Origin: Eucalyptus grandis
Lineage: Eukaryota > Streptophyta > Magnoliopsida > Myrtales > Myrtaceae
Direction: 5' to 3'
Length of the DNA: 64,000 nucleotides
NCBI RefSeq assembly: GCF_016545825.1
Contig: NC_052616.1
Coordinates: forward strand, 1,550,001-1,614,000
Shown here: positions 35,083 to 46,532 of the stretch, piece by piece
Position numbering within the stretch: position 1 is the first letter of the stretch
Layout of the letters: each line of letters opens with the position of its first letter
Made by a program: the position numbers and the translations under genes
Notes under the pieces: generated by a model
Databases searched by the model: none
Seen by the model: the letters and a program-made list of their open reading frames with translations, nothing else
What the model was told of the DNA's origin: nothing

Positions 35083-38065
35083 CTAATGATGAAATATCCG
35101 CGACCACCAAGAGGACGTGCCCCTCTTAAAATCTCTCCAGTACCGAGCCTCCTTCATCTCCACTCCTCTGGTCACCTTCTCTTTTCTTTCCTGGAGAGCT
35201 TTGAGCTCGTCCGGTTTGTAAGGGGGCGGCAACGAGCACGGCGGCACGTCGCTAGGGGACATCACCAGAGAATCGTCCATGAACTTCCTGATCGAGCCAC
35301 GGAACGGGCAGGCCATTGCTTCCGAGCACATCTCAACCGCCCCCGGTGGCACCTTCGTCTCGAACTTCAGGAGCTTTGCGTACTCGCTGAGCAGGTGGAA
35401 CATGTAGTCATACACGTACTTCATCTTCGCGCTCTCGGCGACGTACCTCCGTCCGTTCTCTCCGATGGCCTGCGCCTGTGCAGGGTGCTCGTCTCCCCAT
35501 TCCACGGCGTACTTGATGTCCCTGCACATCTTGTGGGGCCTTATGGGCCAGTAATGGTCCATGGGGATCAGCCCTCTCGAGTAGATATCATAGTAGTCCG
35601 GCTTTACCCGCAATGTCATGGCATCGCATGCTAGAACATACTTCTGACTAACCGACCAAGCGATTCCTTCAATGTAGATATTATACCTGCTCCATGTTTA
35701 TAGTTCATGCAAGCATATTCAGTTCATGACAAGGAAACGCGACGCAATCTGGAACACCGACTACACCGACAACTCATTTACGAAGAAAGTGGGAGGGGAA
35801 TTGTAGACGAACAAAACGGAGAATTGTTACTGGCTTACCTATGAGTGCATTGATCTTCTAGATTCGAATGCTTAAATCCTTCAGCCATTTCACGACCCCA
35901 GTCCTAGAAAAGGAAATCGCAAGCGCATCAAGTTTCACATTTTAGTGTCGTAACTTTAGTATCCGATCCAAGTAACAATAGGTAGCACCGACCAAATCGA
36001 AAAAGGATCGGTTATCGTCAATGATTTCAAGAGTTCAACAAAGTGCTTTTCTTGTTCATTGTACCTGGTTATACACGCGAGCTTTCCAATCGATTTCTTT
36101 GCTGTCATTGCACTTGAGGAGTTCACCCCTGCCTCGAGAAGTAGTTGGGTTGCCTTTCCAATAAGCATAGGGCTCTCTATCGTTCCATGAGATCATCTGT
36201 GCCTTCTCTTCTATGGCTGATAATGTGCTTTCCCATGGCTTTATGTTCACCTCAGGCCTACCACATAAAACGTGCTTGAGTGAGACACTTCCCACTTTGT
36301 ACATGATGCTTTTCCGTAAGAGAGAGGATTAAAAGATGCAAAAAGGTTGCTCAGTGGAACTGCTTTCGCAAATTCCCCACGAACTATACAGGGACCCGAT
36401 CATCTTTGGCTGAACAATTGAGAATGAACCGAATTGGTGTGGTGGGTTGTATGCATCGAGTGAAATCATGCATTTAGAGCTTATTATGCTGCACTCATCC
36501 ACCGAATCTGCTAAGACACGGGCTAAACTTAGCTCGAACAGTCGACGGTTTAGCTAGTAAAAAATGCTCTCGCTTCTTAGCACTATGACAAAAAAATTAA
36601 AGAAGCTGCAACGCTAAAGGAGCGAGTTATTACCAACCCCAGAAGGACCAATCAGGGAACGGAATGTCAAACGCCATGTGGTGTCCACAATAATGAAATA
36701 ATGGCGGGATCTTGGTGCCTTTCGAGCCCTTGTAGTCTTCCTTCTTGATCGCTGGTCGGTCTTCGCATTGGAACATCAGTTCCAAATCCGGCAACTTACC
36801 AGGATACAACCTCGCGAGCTGCGCAATCCCCCAGAATGTGAACTCTTCTCTCGTTTGGTATGCAGGCCTGAACTTGTCCAGATAGACTTTCCCCTTGTGA
36901 ACCACGATCCTAAAATGCGCAGTGCTCTTAATGCCCTCCAACATCTCTCTCGTGATTCCCGCGGCCTTCCAAGGCCGGAGGTCCTCGTGGATCCACCGGA
37001 AGTACTCGGGACATACCTCGGCGTCTATATTCTTGGTCTCGTGTTTCAAGGGATAATCCAAGGGGCATGTTTGCTTCGTGGTTGCATTCGGGCAGTTGAT
37101 CGGGAACTCTTTTTTTGCAGGCTCGGGTGGAAACTCGGTTCTCGGAGACTCGGGTGGAAACTCGGTTTTCGGAGACTCGGTTTTCTTCAGAGATGGTTGC
37201 GCAGAGCTTTCGTTGGCGGTAGTCTTGAAAATTGAAGCGCCTGGAAAAGTAAAAGTAGGCTACAGACCACCCAAAAAATAGAAAAGGAATACCAAGGTGT
37301 TAATTCAAGGATATGAGATTAGCTGATATGTGAGATCTACAAAGTCATGAAGAATCTCAGTATCTGCGTAACATTAGCAATATCTATGGCTGCCAAAATC
37401 AAAACAAATAGATGAAACATGAAAAAAAGGAAAATCCGAGATCAATGCATCGAGAGGGAGTGACTGATATGCAAGGAAGCCACGCGTTATTTGGTCATGG
37501 GCCATCCATAGCATCATCATCAACTCGACAAAGGCGATTCTGTCTTTAACTATTATAGAGAGAAAAGTATGCAGAAGAAACAAGAACGGAGGAGCAGCAG
37601 ATTACTAGAATTAGCATGTGGAAGTGGAGCCATAATGAAACAGGCTCTGTTCTTTCCAGTTACTTTCTAAAAGCAGTTCCATTAGCTCTAGCTTTCTGCA
37701 AATTCCTTCTTTTCGCATGATGACAAACTGAGATCAACTGCAAATTACAACATATTAACCCGAACCCAGAAAAGCTAATGGTCTGCAACGATCTTAGAGT
37801 TGCCAAAGAACAAGAAAAATCAATCTTTTTGTTTTCCCGAGAAGCTACCGCTTGTAGAAGGTGGAAAACCAACTTGCAGAGGATCAAAAGGGAGAACGCG
37901 AGATGATGATGAAGAAGAGAGACTCACGATGTCTATCCAAGAGATGAAGACCCCGGAGAGAAGGACCACTGTGAAGAGGACGAAGACGGTGGCGGAAGCC
38001 CACGTCTTCACCGGCCTCCAAGCTTTGCCGCCGTAGCATCCGCGCGAGCTGCTCTCCTCTTCCAT
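35083..38065 (-). CDS. GT90 (CAP10/DUF821, rumi-like) O-glucosyltransferase, copy D, intact, five exons
   Basis: Complement exons: 37928-38065 (138 bp), 36634-37259 (626), 36065-36257 (193), 35839-35903 (65) and 35083-35686 (604), closing to about 541 residues. The signal anchor is near residues 24-43 (SATVFVLFTVVLLSGVFISW). Exon 2 has, before the CAP10 domain, a short proline/glutamate repeat (units like KTEFPPESP) absent from A, B and C. CAP10 blocks: VCPEYFRWIHEDLRPW, LARLYPGKLPDLELMF, FPDWSFWGW+PEVNIKPW, AYWKGNPTTS, LEDQCTHR, RGLIPMDHYWPIR. The exons called 5 and 6 in A-C are fused here with no extra or missing codons (EWGDEHPAQAQAIGE), so intron 5 is absent. The region has no frameshift. 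Likely functional; substrate unknown. Confidence 0.9.
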
Positions 38066-38735
38066 GGACGAGAGACCGACTAGCTTACTGTTCCGGCTGC
38101 GGCAGCAGCAGCTGCAACCAACCCGTTAATAAGCCTCGAAACGAAAGAGAGATATCATCCCAAAATCTACTCTCTTCAAATTCATATTGGTCGTTATAAT
38201 ATCCTGGAAGCATGGAAAATTCCAGTCATACCCTGTTCCCCGGTGCGGTCGAGAAATTTCCCCCAAGGGATCAGGCGTTCGACTGAAGCCACATGAATGG
38301 AGGAAACAAAAGAAATTGCCAAAAATCGAAAGATTGATAGGATGCGGGGGATTGGAATAGCGGGCATATTCTGACTTTTCTTTTTTTTGAGTTCTATGGA
38401 CGCACCGGGCCGGCTGGCGGGCCATTTGTTTAATCTTTGGCGAGTTTGACGATTCACGGTGGAGGCCACATCTCTGGTTGGAATCCTTCTTTTTTTACTC
38501 GATGCGGAGTTAAATTATTGCTGCCAGACGACTTCGCGGACCAATCCGGACGGTCCACGGAGGAGAGGAGAGAATTCGAGGACGTGGACGGGCCGTGACA
38601 AACAATAACCTCTGAGCAACAGCGGAGGAGACACTCCCCAATGGCGTGACTGCGTCGTGCTTGTCCAGGGGGTCATTTGACATTGTTTTTCTTCCCTAAA
38701 TTACGATCGAACGACACATCCCCAGAAAGAGATTT

Positions 38736-38768
<33 letters not shown>

Positions 38769-38770
38769 AC
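38066..38770 (-). promoter_or_regulatory. 5' flank of gene D with a (GA)n tract
   Basis: Upstream of the D start codon. A GA dinucleotide run lies at about 38737-38767 (as read on the + strand). CT/GA tracts near plant transcription starts are common in expressed genes and bind BPC/GAGA-type factors, but no start site can be fixed here. Confidence 0.4.
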
Positions 38771-40908
38771 GCGCAATAGGCAACGACGTGCATCGGCAAC
38801 GACGTTGGGGTTTTGAATAGTGCGCTTCCCTCGGCGTTCCGTGCTTCTCGATTATAATATTGCGAGTTTGACAGGTGTTTAGGTGATAAACAAAGGGTCA
38901 GGAACTCCATAGATAATACCTGAGCTAAACGATACCCTTATCCTAGTAAATTTTTAATTCCTCTTTTTGGGGCTTCTAGGAGTTGACTCGTGCATATCCA
39001 ACCCGCTTGGATGAGTTATATTATATGTTTTGAATGGTTGGACCATCACGCGCATGATTTTTAATAATACAATCAGTACTTTCTTGAAAACTTTCTTGAA
39101 ATTAACGGAATACGAGAAAATTTTGGAGATCTTTTGAATTGGAGGAATGGAATCACGTGCACAACCAATTTAATTTCACCGCGTGCCATGCATGATGTGA
39201 TGGGTTTCAAAGGTGAAATCGTTTGGACAAAAATTTCAACTCTAAGCCACATTGGATTCCGGACGAGCAAATCGCGATGAGGGAGATACCCAGGTAAAGC
39301 CGGCACATAAGAGAAAGCGAAATGTGAGAAATAAGATCCCCCCGATCGTCTTCAATCAGCAGCCTCAATGTTCTTGATATGCTACGGGCCCTACCATATA
39401 CAATCCACTCGCGAACACGTTCCTTCCATGTGATTTGAATGGACCCGATGGTCAAATCTTATGAGCACGGTCGAAACTTCATTCGTCAATCCTGCGCCAC
39501 AACCTTTTTGACAAAGTTCTTTAAAGAATCCCCATTAGTTAAACGGTGCCAACACGATTCATCTTTCATTTATTTCGTCATTTTCTCTGCGTGCGATCTT
39601 AGTGGGGTTCCACCACCCACCATCGGTTTTGCGCTCTAAGCAACTCGTCTGAACAGCAGATTAAATATAATTATCTGTACTTGGATAGTGACGGGCACTC
39701 ACGTTAGAATTGGGAACTTCGAACGAATTATTATTCTCTTAAAAGTTAGCAACTCAAGAAGAGCGTCCGACAGCGGCCGTTCCTTGATTTGACGCTTCGC
39801 TCTATATTATTCAGAATAGGTAGGTGGCCAAACAGTTAGGCAATGAGGTCTCTAGTGAGGAATTTTCAATAGTCTTACGGCCCCGCCTCTCTCCCTCCCC
39901 CCTACCTCCGTGGCCACCTAAACTTATATTCTAGTGCTCGTCTACCTCCGCCCCACGTTAACTCCCGAGGACACGTATGGGGACAAAACGTTGATGCTCC
40001 CGCAATGGAGAAATGAGATGCGAAGTCAAAAAAGTCTTCAAAGAGCTCACGACTCCTATAGCTCCACGCGTAAAACAAAACATTTAACAAACCAGAAAGC
40101 AACCGAAAAAGGCCAAGTTGTATTCTCTAGTTACGAAAAAGTTAGATCATCTTTCAAAGAAGAAATAGCCCACCAATTCAATTCCTACTAACTAAATGAG
40201 GAACTGCCGTTGCCATCTTCACGGGGACGTCAGGCGAGCACAAAGGCGAATATTGTCAGGCGGTGAAGCGCTTTTCACCTGCTTTTCAACGCTTCTGGTA
40301 ATTACCAGTAAAGCGTAGCGAAGGAATCTTATTGCCCTTCTTCCACTTTTCATCAAGCATTCTGATTCCTTGGACGATGACGACGACAACAAAAGCAGAC
40401 GTGTTTAACGAAAACTGGAGAGTTACGGAGTTATTTTATGCATCCCACTTCACCATCAGATCCTTCTGTATTCTCCTCTATTTTCAAAGTACCGGGGAAA
40501 AGAATAAGCGTTAATAGAGTAACTGGAGAGAACAGAAGATAAAGAAATATTTTGAAGACAACTTGGCTACAAGTTGATGTTTCACTATGACGACAAACTC
40601 CAGAAACTTCGCAGGATTGCATGTTCAGAAGGTGGGACATACAATTTGTATATGAGATGAATAGCTGAGTGCAAAACTTGAAAACTTTTTCAGCAGTTTC
40701 ATGCGAATCCAGATTAGTTATGGAGGGAGTTAAATGCTTAACCTCTACTTTTCAGTAAATCAGAGTATTTTTGTCACTATTTGGATTAACTGGACAGTCC
40801 TGATAATGAGTTGAACACTAAAGAAATATTCTCTTACAAAAATGTATAGTTAAAGGAAAAATGAAATGATAACCAAAGCAAGAACACCTTATGATCATTG
40901 ACAATATA
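38771..40908. other. Intergenic region between D and TAD1
   Basis: I found no supported gene, transposon domain or RNA gene. Several 60-90-codon ORFs on both strands have no recognisable features. The end near 40908 should contain the TAD1 3' untranslated region, and the part near 38771 may include distal promoter sequence of D. Confidence 0.45.
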
Positions 40909-43900
40909 CTATCTCATGATAGTAAAAGCCTCATGATTGAGTGGTTTCAACAGCCAATTGTTAAAAGAGGGTGTATCTTTTAGAGCCTTCGAAGCTGACC
41001 TGTAAGACTGAGCTCCTTCCTGCAAAAGAATGAAAAAGGAGGGAAAGCCACATCAATGTCAAAATGAGAGCAAACAAACTGTCAACGTTGATTTCCATTT
41101 CATCGTTGATGAAATTGTTCTTTATCAATAGAGAGTTCTACACTTAGGTCCATCATCCATTCACAGACTTAACGAGGTGCAGAAGCTGATAACAACTGAT
41201 TAACTGCTAAATGTTTGTTGGACAAAGCGGCCACTTCCCATTCTGTTTTTCCACCCTCTAAATTCCTATTGACATGCCTGCTATCTAATGGGAGCTTTGG
41301 CGGTAAGATGAAGAGTTGCATAACTATTTGGCTAAGGAGCTTCACCTTGTATTCTCGATAAGTAGTCTCCTTGCATGGCTCATTGGCTGCGCCCTCATGC
41401 TTGAGTGACAAGAATATCTCCAATAACCGCCTCCTGAGCGAAGAAGAAAACCAATATTGACAATAATTTTTGCACTACTGTAGTCAAAAACCGTTCAACA
41501 TAGTTTGCACTTACTTGCAAAAAGATGACTCGGTTGATGGATAGCGTGCCCCCTTGGCAGAGGTGCCTTGTTTCCTTCCCGTGGTTCCAAGAATAACCTC
41601 ATGCAACCCAGACTTGTTCCAACATAATGAATACCTGAAAATGAATGCATATTGTTGGAAAAAAAATAAATAAAATCTAGCAGATGCAAGCTATTTCAGC
41701 AGAAAAAAGGAGGTTGAACTGACCCGCATGTTAGAGTCCCCGCAGCACTCTCACAATGCTGGAATTCCACCAGTGGTATTGGGCCCACCAGGAACAATGG
41801 CTGCTAAGAGGATAATAAAATTTCAGTCGTCCCCACTCCATATTAATTTGCTAATAAACACTAAAAAAGTACAAACCTTGTTCAATCGGAAGGGACTTAA
41901 TTGCTCTTGTGGAAAGCATGATAATCTTTCATATAGAGCATGCTGCAGCTTATTCTGCACCAAAATGTCTTCAGAATTATTTGGAGACCGTCCAACTATC
42001 ACAGAAGACAGGTAAACTGGTTCGAGGAAGTAGGAAAGCAAAGAACCTGAAGAGAGAGAAATGAGAATGCTACCAAGTAAAAGCAGTCATTGTACCTAAC
42101 TGCCAATCTAGCAGAACAATGATATCACGAAATGCATCCTTATCTAAAGGCAGGGGACTGGAAAAGACATATGGAAGCCCAAGAAACAGGGAAAATCCAA
42201 TAAAGTAGCAGGAGGTTCATTATGTCTCATTATGCAATAAGCAGCCAGCCCTAGCTTCTGACGATTCCTAGATAGAAGGAACAAACCTTGAACACCAACA
42301 ATGTTCCATCTTGCTATCTTATCTGAGCAACAGACTGACAATGTAGTATCACCACGTCCAGGCTTTCTCTGAACAGAGGCAACGATTGGTAACTCATCTC
42401 CTGTGATTGAACATATGAACAGATTTATGGAGAGAGAGAGAGAGAGAGAGAGTGAGAGAGAGTGAGTTAGTAAGGAGAAATGATTCCGAAGCGGCATCAC
42501 TTGTCAAAGAATAGTTACATGATGTCATTTTCTCACAAGCTATTGCACAATAAAGTTGTAAATTGCTAATATGTAAAGTTCACTGCTCAATTCAACAGGC
42601 CAAACAACAGAAAACTGACTAGTGATCCACATCGTTAACTCATGAATTTGCAGAGAAAGGAACACATATTGAATTAAAGAATGTACTGGAATGACAACCA
42701 GAGAAAACCAAAATGTAGGAACTCTAATCCTTCTTGGTCCACTCTAATATGATCCTACGTCTTATGCTCCAGCTCCCTCTTAAACCCAAAATTATATAAA
42801 TAAATAAATAAATAAAAACCCAACATTCACACACATTTCTCATGCATTTCAACGCGGATCATTTTGTGTTCATTTGTAGATAAAATATAAATATTAGCAT
42901 TTCAGCATCAATTGTAACATGTGATAGAATCCCGACCAATCTTTCCGGCGCATTAAAAAACCAGAGCAAGATGTTGCATGAAAATGAATCATCCAGATAA
43001 TTCACAAACAGGAGGAACCCAAAAAGAAATGTTAATCAGTCAAGGAGCTTAAATCTTCCATTACCATGTTTATTCAACATATCCTCTGAAACCCTTCCTT
43101 CCTGTGTCTTCCACCATTGATGGTACCTTGACTTCATTTTCTTCCATCATTGCAGATATTTTATGAGGCAACAGGGACAGGGGAGGAGCAACTCCGCCTA
43201 CACATACAACAGAAAGATTCATAAGCTTATAAAACTCAACCACATCGTCGACTGTTCAATTGTCGAAAGGAAGTAGTCGATGACAGCAAATAAAGAGTCC
43301 TAGCACCATAACATAGTAGGGAAGCCATGAGCTATTTCCAGGAATTACATGGCAACTGCGATATGTACAGATGCAATTGCCAACCCACCCTCATTCTGTA
43401 CTTCCCCTCGCCGTGGCCTTCTAGGATCGGCTCGAGCGGCGATTCACGATCACGAACATCACCGCAGCATCGAAATCGGTCGCTCCCATGGCCATTTCCA
43501 TCATCACCGTCAGACATCTTAAGTCGTTGGATCTCAGCATACAAGTACCTGGTTCGAAACGAACTCACGCCTCAGAAATCATCAACAATCGTCAACAAGT
43601 GAAGCGCAAAACACGTGCTCTCAGCGGCAAAAGCAAACCGGCGACGATGCTCGACCTCATCAGAGCTCTCCGCGCGATGATCTCAGCATGAGAATCGTTC
43701 ACGACGTCGCCGTGGAGGCTCCGCAGAGAACGCCCGATGCACTTCGTCCCCGTCCCGAGCGAAACCACTTCCAGTTCTGAGAGAGCGATTCACAGGATAA
43801 GAAACAGAATCATGCTCGATCCTAATAACCGACGAACGAATCGAAGCAACGATTCCGAGCTCGATAGAGAGGAGCACCTCGAGAAGGAGAGGAGAGGAGG

Positions 43901-44061
43901 AAGGCGGCGAGGACGGTGACCTCGCGCCCCTGGGGCTTCCCCTTCGGCAGGGAGCGGTAGCGAGCGAGGACCTCCTCGGAGGCTCTCTCCGCGAAGGCGG
44001 AGCCGCCGCCGCCGCCGCTCGCCGGAGCGGACGGGGCGCTCGCTTCGCCGGGCGACCTCAT
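40909..44061 (-). CDS. TAD1: tRNA-specific adenosine deaminase 1 (ADAT1/TAD1 family)
   Basis: Complement exons: 43878-44061, 43656-43776, 43349-43548, 43093-43197, 42287-42400, 41877-42046, 41724-41800, 41515-41634, 41346-41433 and 40909-41019. Lengths sum to 1290 bp, closing in frame to 429 residues plus TAG. The family converts adenosine-37 of eukaryotic tRNA-Ala to inosine (later methylated) and is related to ADARs. Seen: [28 protein letters not shown]; the zinc/proton-transfer motif [16 protein letters not shown], whose Cys codon is split by intron 3 and continues [24 protein letters not shown], giving the third zinc ligand; [12 protein letters not shown]; and a C-terminal [12 protein letters not shown] tail. 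The exon 4 end (donor GTTTCA at 43092) is chosen on phase and is the least certain junction. After PCG there is V-A-P-P where animal ADAT1/ADARs have D-A. Probably a single-copy housekeeping gene. Confidence 0.88.
42429..42464. repeat. (GA)n microsatellite in TAD1 intron 4
   Basis: A run of GA dinucleotides with two GTGA interruptions, about 35 bp, lies close to the 3' end of intron 4 on the coding (minus) strand, where it reads as a CT-rich tract upstream of the acceptor at 42401. Confidence 0.9.
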
Positions 44062-44334
44062 CGGCGGACTTCCACTTCAGCTCACTCTCTGGAAGGCGAG
44101 AGAACCTGAGAGGGACGAAACGATGAAATGATGGAGATGCAGACGCTGCTTCGAAGTAACGGGCTGATTCTGCTCTACGGTTTGGGCCCAAAATGAGCGA
44201 AATTCATGGGCCTTTAGGTCCATGATTAGATCTAAATGGACCAATGAGATCCACACCCTTCACCACTCGCAAGTTCGCCGGGTTACAAATTATGAACACG
44301 GTGTTCACGCGAACTTGACGGAAATTAAAGGGAA
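44062..44334 (-). promoter_or_regulatory. 5' flank of TAD1
   Basis: Short stretch upstream of the TAD1 ATG. An out-of-frame ORF on the same strand starts at 44191 and overlaps the coding start, so it could act as an upstream ORF if transcription begins before it. No core promoter element could be fixed. Confidence 0.35.
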
Positions 44335-44640
44335 AATAACATAGATGACCCTTAAAATTTTAATTTATTTAAAGTGACTTTAGTTTAATGTGCAATATGG
44401 TCCATAAATTTTCAATTTGTTTAATGCAATTCAACTTAATTTTTGAAGTATATAGAAATATTCAATGTTGTCCAAACTTGAAGTAATGGAAGAAATATAT
44501 TGATCATTTTCTTATCACTTAGGGAATAAGTTAACCAAGTACTCAAAGTTGATGAATTATATTTAACAAATTGAAAATTCATAAATCACTTTACACATTA
44601 AACTAAAGTTCATAAACTATTTGTATCATTATTTTAAAAT
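44335..44640. mobile_element. Foldback-like element with inverted ends of about 90 bp
   Basis: The left end (AAATAACATAGATGACCC, then ACTTTAGTTTAATGTGCAAT and AAATTTTCAATTTGTTTAAT) reappears inverted at the right end (reverse complement: AAATAATGATACAAATAG, ACTTTAGTTTAATGTGTAAA, GAATTTTCAATTTGTTAAAT). About 306 bp, non-coding, same family as 27411-27830. Confidence 0.65.
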
Positions 44641-46532
44641 TTAGTATAAACATCGAAACTCACCATATATGGCATGATCCAACATGTTACATCATATTCA
44701 CGAGCTAAAAACTTTGTAAAAAGCTACAAAACTCGATCAGCTATAATTGATCCAAGTTAAGGCAGATAAGCTTTGTCAAAACTCAACTCGAGTCGAAATT
44801 CCAGAGGCAAGACCTCAAGTCGATCTCGAACTTGACAGTCGGGTCAACACGCTCGATCTCGAGCTCGATGTCATTAATTGCGACAGCGAACATGAGCTAA
44901 CGTCGCCCGCTTTTGCTTTCTAATCCTTCAAGAAAGCCCAAATCCAGCCCCTCGATGGGCAAAACGAATCCCAAGCAATCACGTCGGCGGGTCAACACGC
45001 TCGATCTTCACGTGGGCTTGGAGGAGATGGGCCGAAGACAGGCTGATCTTGCTGGCGTGGGCTGGCTTCTTGGGCTGCCGGCACGAGCGAGAGAAGACCG
45101 AAGCAGCTGGTCTTCGAGAAATGAAGACCGACGTTGCTGGAGACCTTGATCCACTGAAGACACGCGAAGATGAAGTTGCTTCGCTGGCGTGCGGTCGAAG
45201 ATGGAGCAGTGGACTGGCCGACTGAACTTTGCTGGCGTCCGCACGATGGAGAGAAGATGGAAATGATGGGATGACGATGGCCTGAACGACTTCGTGGATG
45301 GAGATTGTGCGGTCTGCTGCAAAGGAGAAAAACGGTGGAGTTGAATTGCGGGCGTAGGGACTGATTCGGTGGGACTGAAGCCGCGTGGGCATTGCTGGCA
45401 GGGGAATTCAAAGGGGATGAAGGAGGGGTCGAGCTTCACGGGAAAAGAAATGAAGATGGCAGAAGCGGTAAAGGAAAGAGGCAGGCGGGCTAGCGTGGTC
45501 GAGAAGTTGAGGGAGAGGAAGGAAAAATCAAAGCAAAACATCCCTAAAAATTTAATGATTGGCCCCCCCCTTTAGCCTCCAACCTTATCCCTTTTATCCC
45601 CAATACTTTCTTGCTTAGAATTTCTCTAAATTAACCAATTTTGAAGCCAAAAATTGTAGCCCTCAACCATAGCTCCGAATTTCCCAATCTTGGCCTCAAT
45701 TTCTTCACATATTCCCCAAATCGATGTCCAATTTTGATGAAGATGAAGCCCACGAATTTTCTACAAGTTCCCATCAAGAAATAGCTCGCCTTGAAGCCCA
45801 AATTTCTCTTCAATTCGGCACGTTCGAATTTTTGTTAATTTCCGAATTGTCTGAAACAATTTTCCGTAAAAATCCCGAACTCTCCGAAAATATGAGTCGA
45901 CGTTTCTAAAATAAATCATGACATGATAGAACTTTCAATTTTTAAAACCGGGTTCAATTTCGCGATTAATTTCAATCTGACGCGATTTTAATGTGACCTA
46001 GCCTATCGGATAGCTTTTAGGAATTTTTAATGCAATTGACCGTGGTCGATTGTTTTCGAGTCACATTGTACATCTTCGACACATTGACAACTCTTAGTTG
46101 TCGTGAAAATTTCAAGATTTCAAATACGAACCCTGGCACGAAATGACAAAAGAATCGATTTAGTGTCATTCGATAGAAATTTTGCAATTAGGTGGAATCA
46201 CCATCACACTAATCACATACCTCCATCAAATTGACCTATCTCCGATCTCTGATCGATTTTTTACCTATCTCGATCTCTGATCGATTTTTTACCTATCTCC
46301 GATCTCTGATCGATTTTTGGCGGTGCCGTAATAACCCTTGCAGATCAACATGGTCGAGCAGTCGATTCATGGTTGAATTCTCAAGTCTATTGTGTTAAAA
46401 TCCCTTAATAGCTTCCTTAGATAGTATACTTATCTCATGAGTTATCAGCTCAGAGAATAGCACTATCGGCATGTCGATAAAAGACCCGATTCATTTAATA
46501 GAACACAAAATCTGAAAATTCAGGCTGTCACA
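44641..46532 (+). mobile_element. LTR remnant of the gypsy-like family, joined to pseudogene C'
   Basis: About 45850-46140 is related to 13950-14300 in the LTR at 13828-16025. The segment ends in CAGGCTGTCACA at 46532, then the C' intron begins at once. Around 46230-46320 a 30-bp unit (ACCTATCTC.GATCTCTGATC) is repeated three times. A GC-rich, ORF-like part at 44980-45540 has no recognisable protein. No internal domain is seen, so this is a solo or truncated LTR. The left boundary is uncertain. Confidence 0.55.

Larger units (their letters stand above)
28490..37515. repeat. Segmental duplication, unit 1 (genes C and D)
   Basis: From 28490 (GTAATGCTCGAG, in intron 5 of C) to 37515 (GGGCCATCCAT, in intron 1 of D) the sequence matches 46533-55161 in the same order, including exons, introns and the intergenic DNA at 31340-35050. 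Unit 1 is about 9.0 kb, unit 2 about 8.6 kb. The match proves a direct duplication of a two-gene block rather than independent gene copies. Confidence 0.9.

Noticed and set aside
35053..35634. Plus-strand ORF of 193 codons opposite GT90 copy D (and the equivalent at 52769-53296)
   Set aside because: Antisense shadow of the long fused exon 5; no domain, and the His/Leu/Arg-rich composition is the mirror of the real frame.
38737..38767. (GA)n as a possible gene or structural element
   Set aside because: Simple microsatellite; kept only as a possible promoter-associated tract of gene D.
43790..44191. 133-codon minus-strand ORF overlapping TAD1 exon 1
   Set aside because: Different frame from the TAD1 protein; the frame from 44061 matches the deaminase and joins the next exon correctly. 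At most an upstream ORF.
44979..45541. Overlapping minus-strand ORFs of 137-177 codons
   Set aside because: Three frames are open at once, the products are low in recognisable structure, and the region belongs to an LTR remnant.
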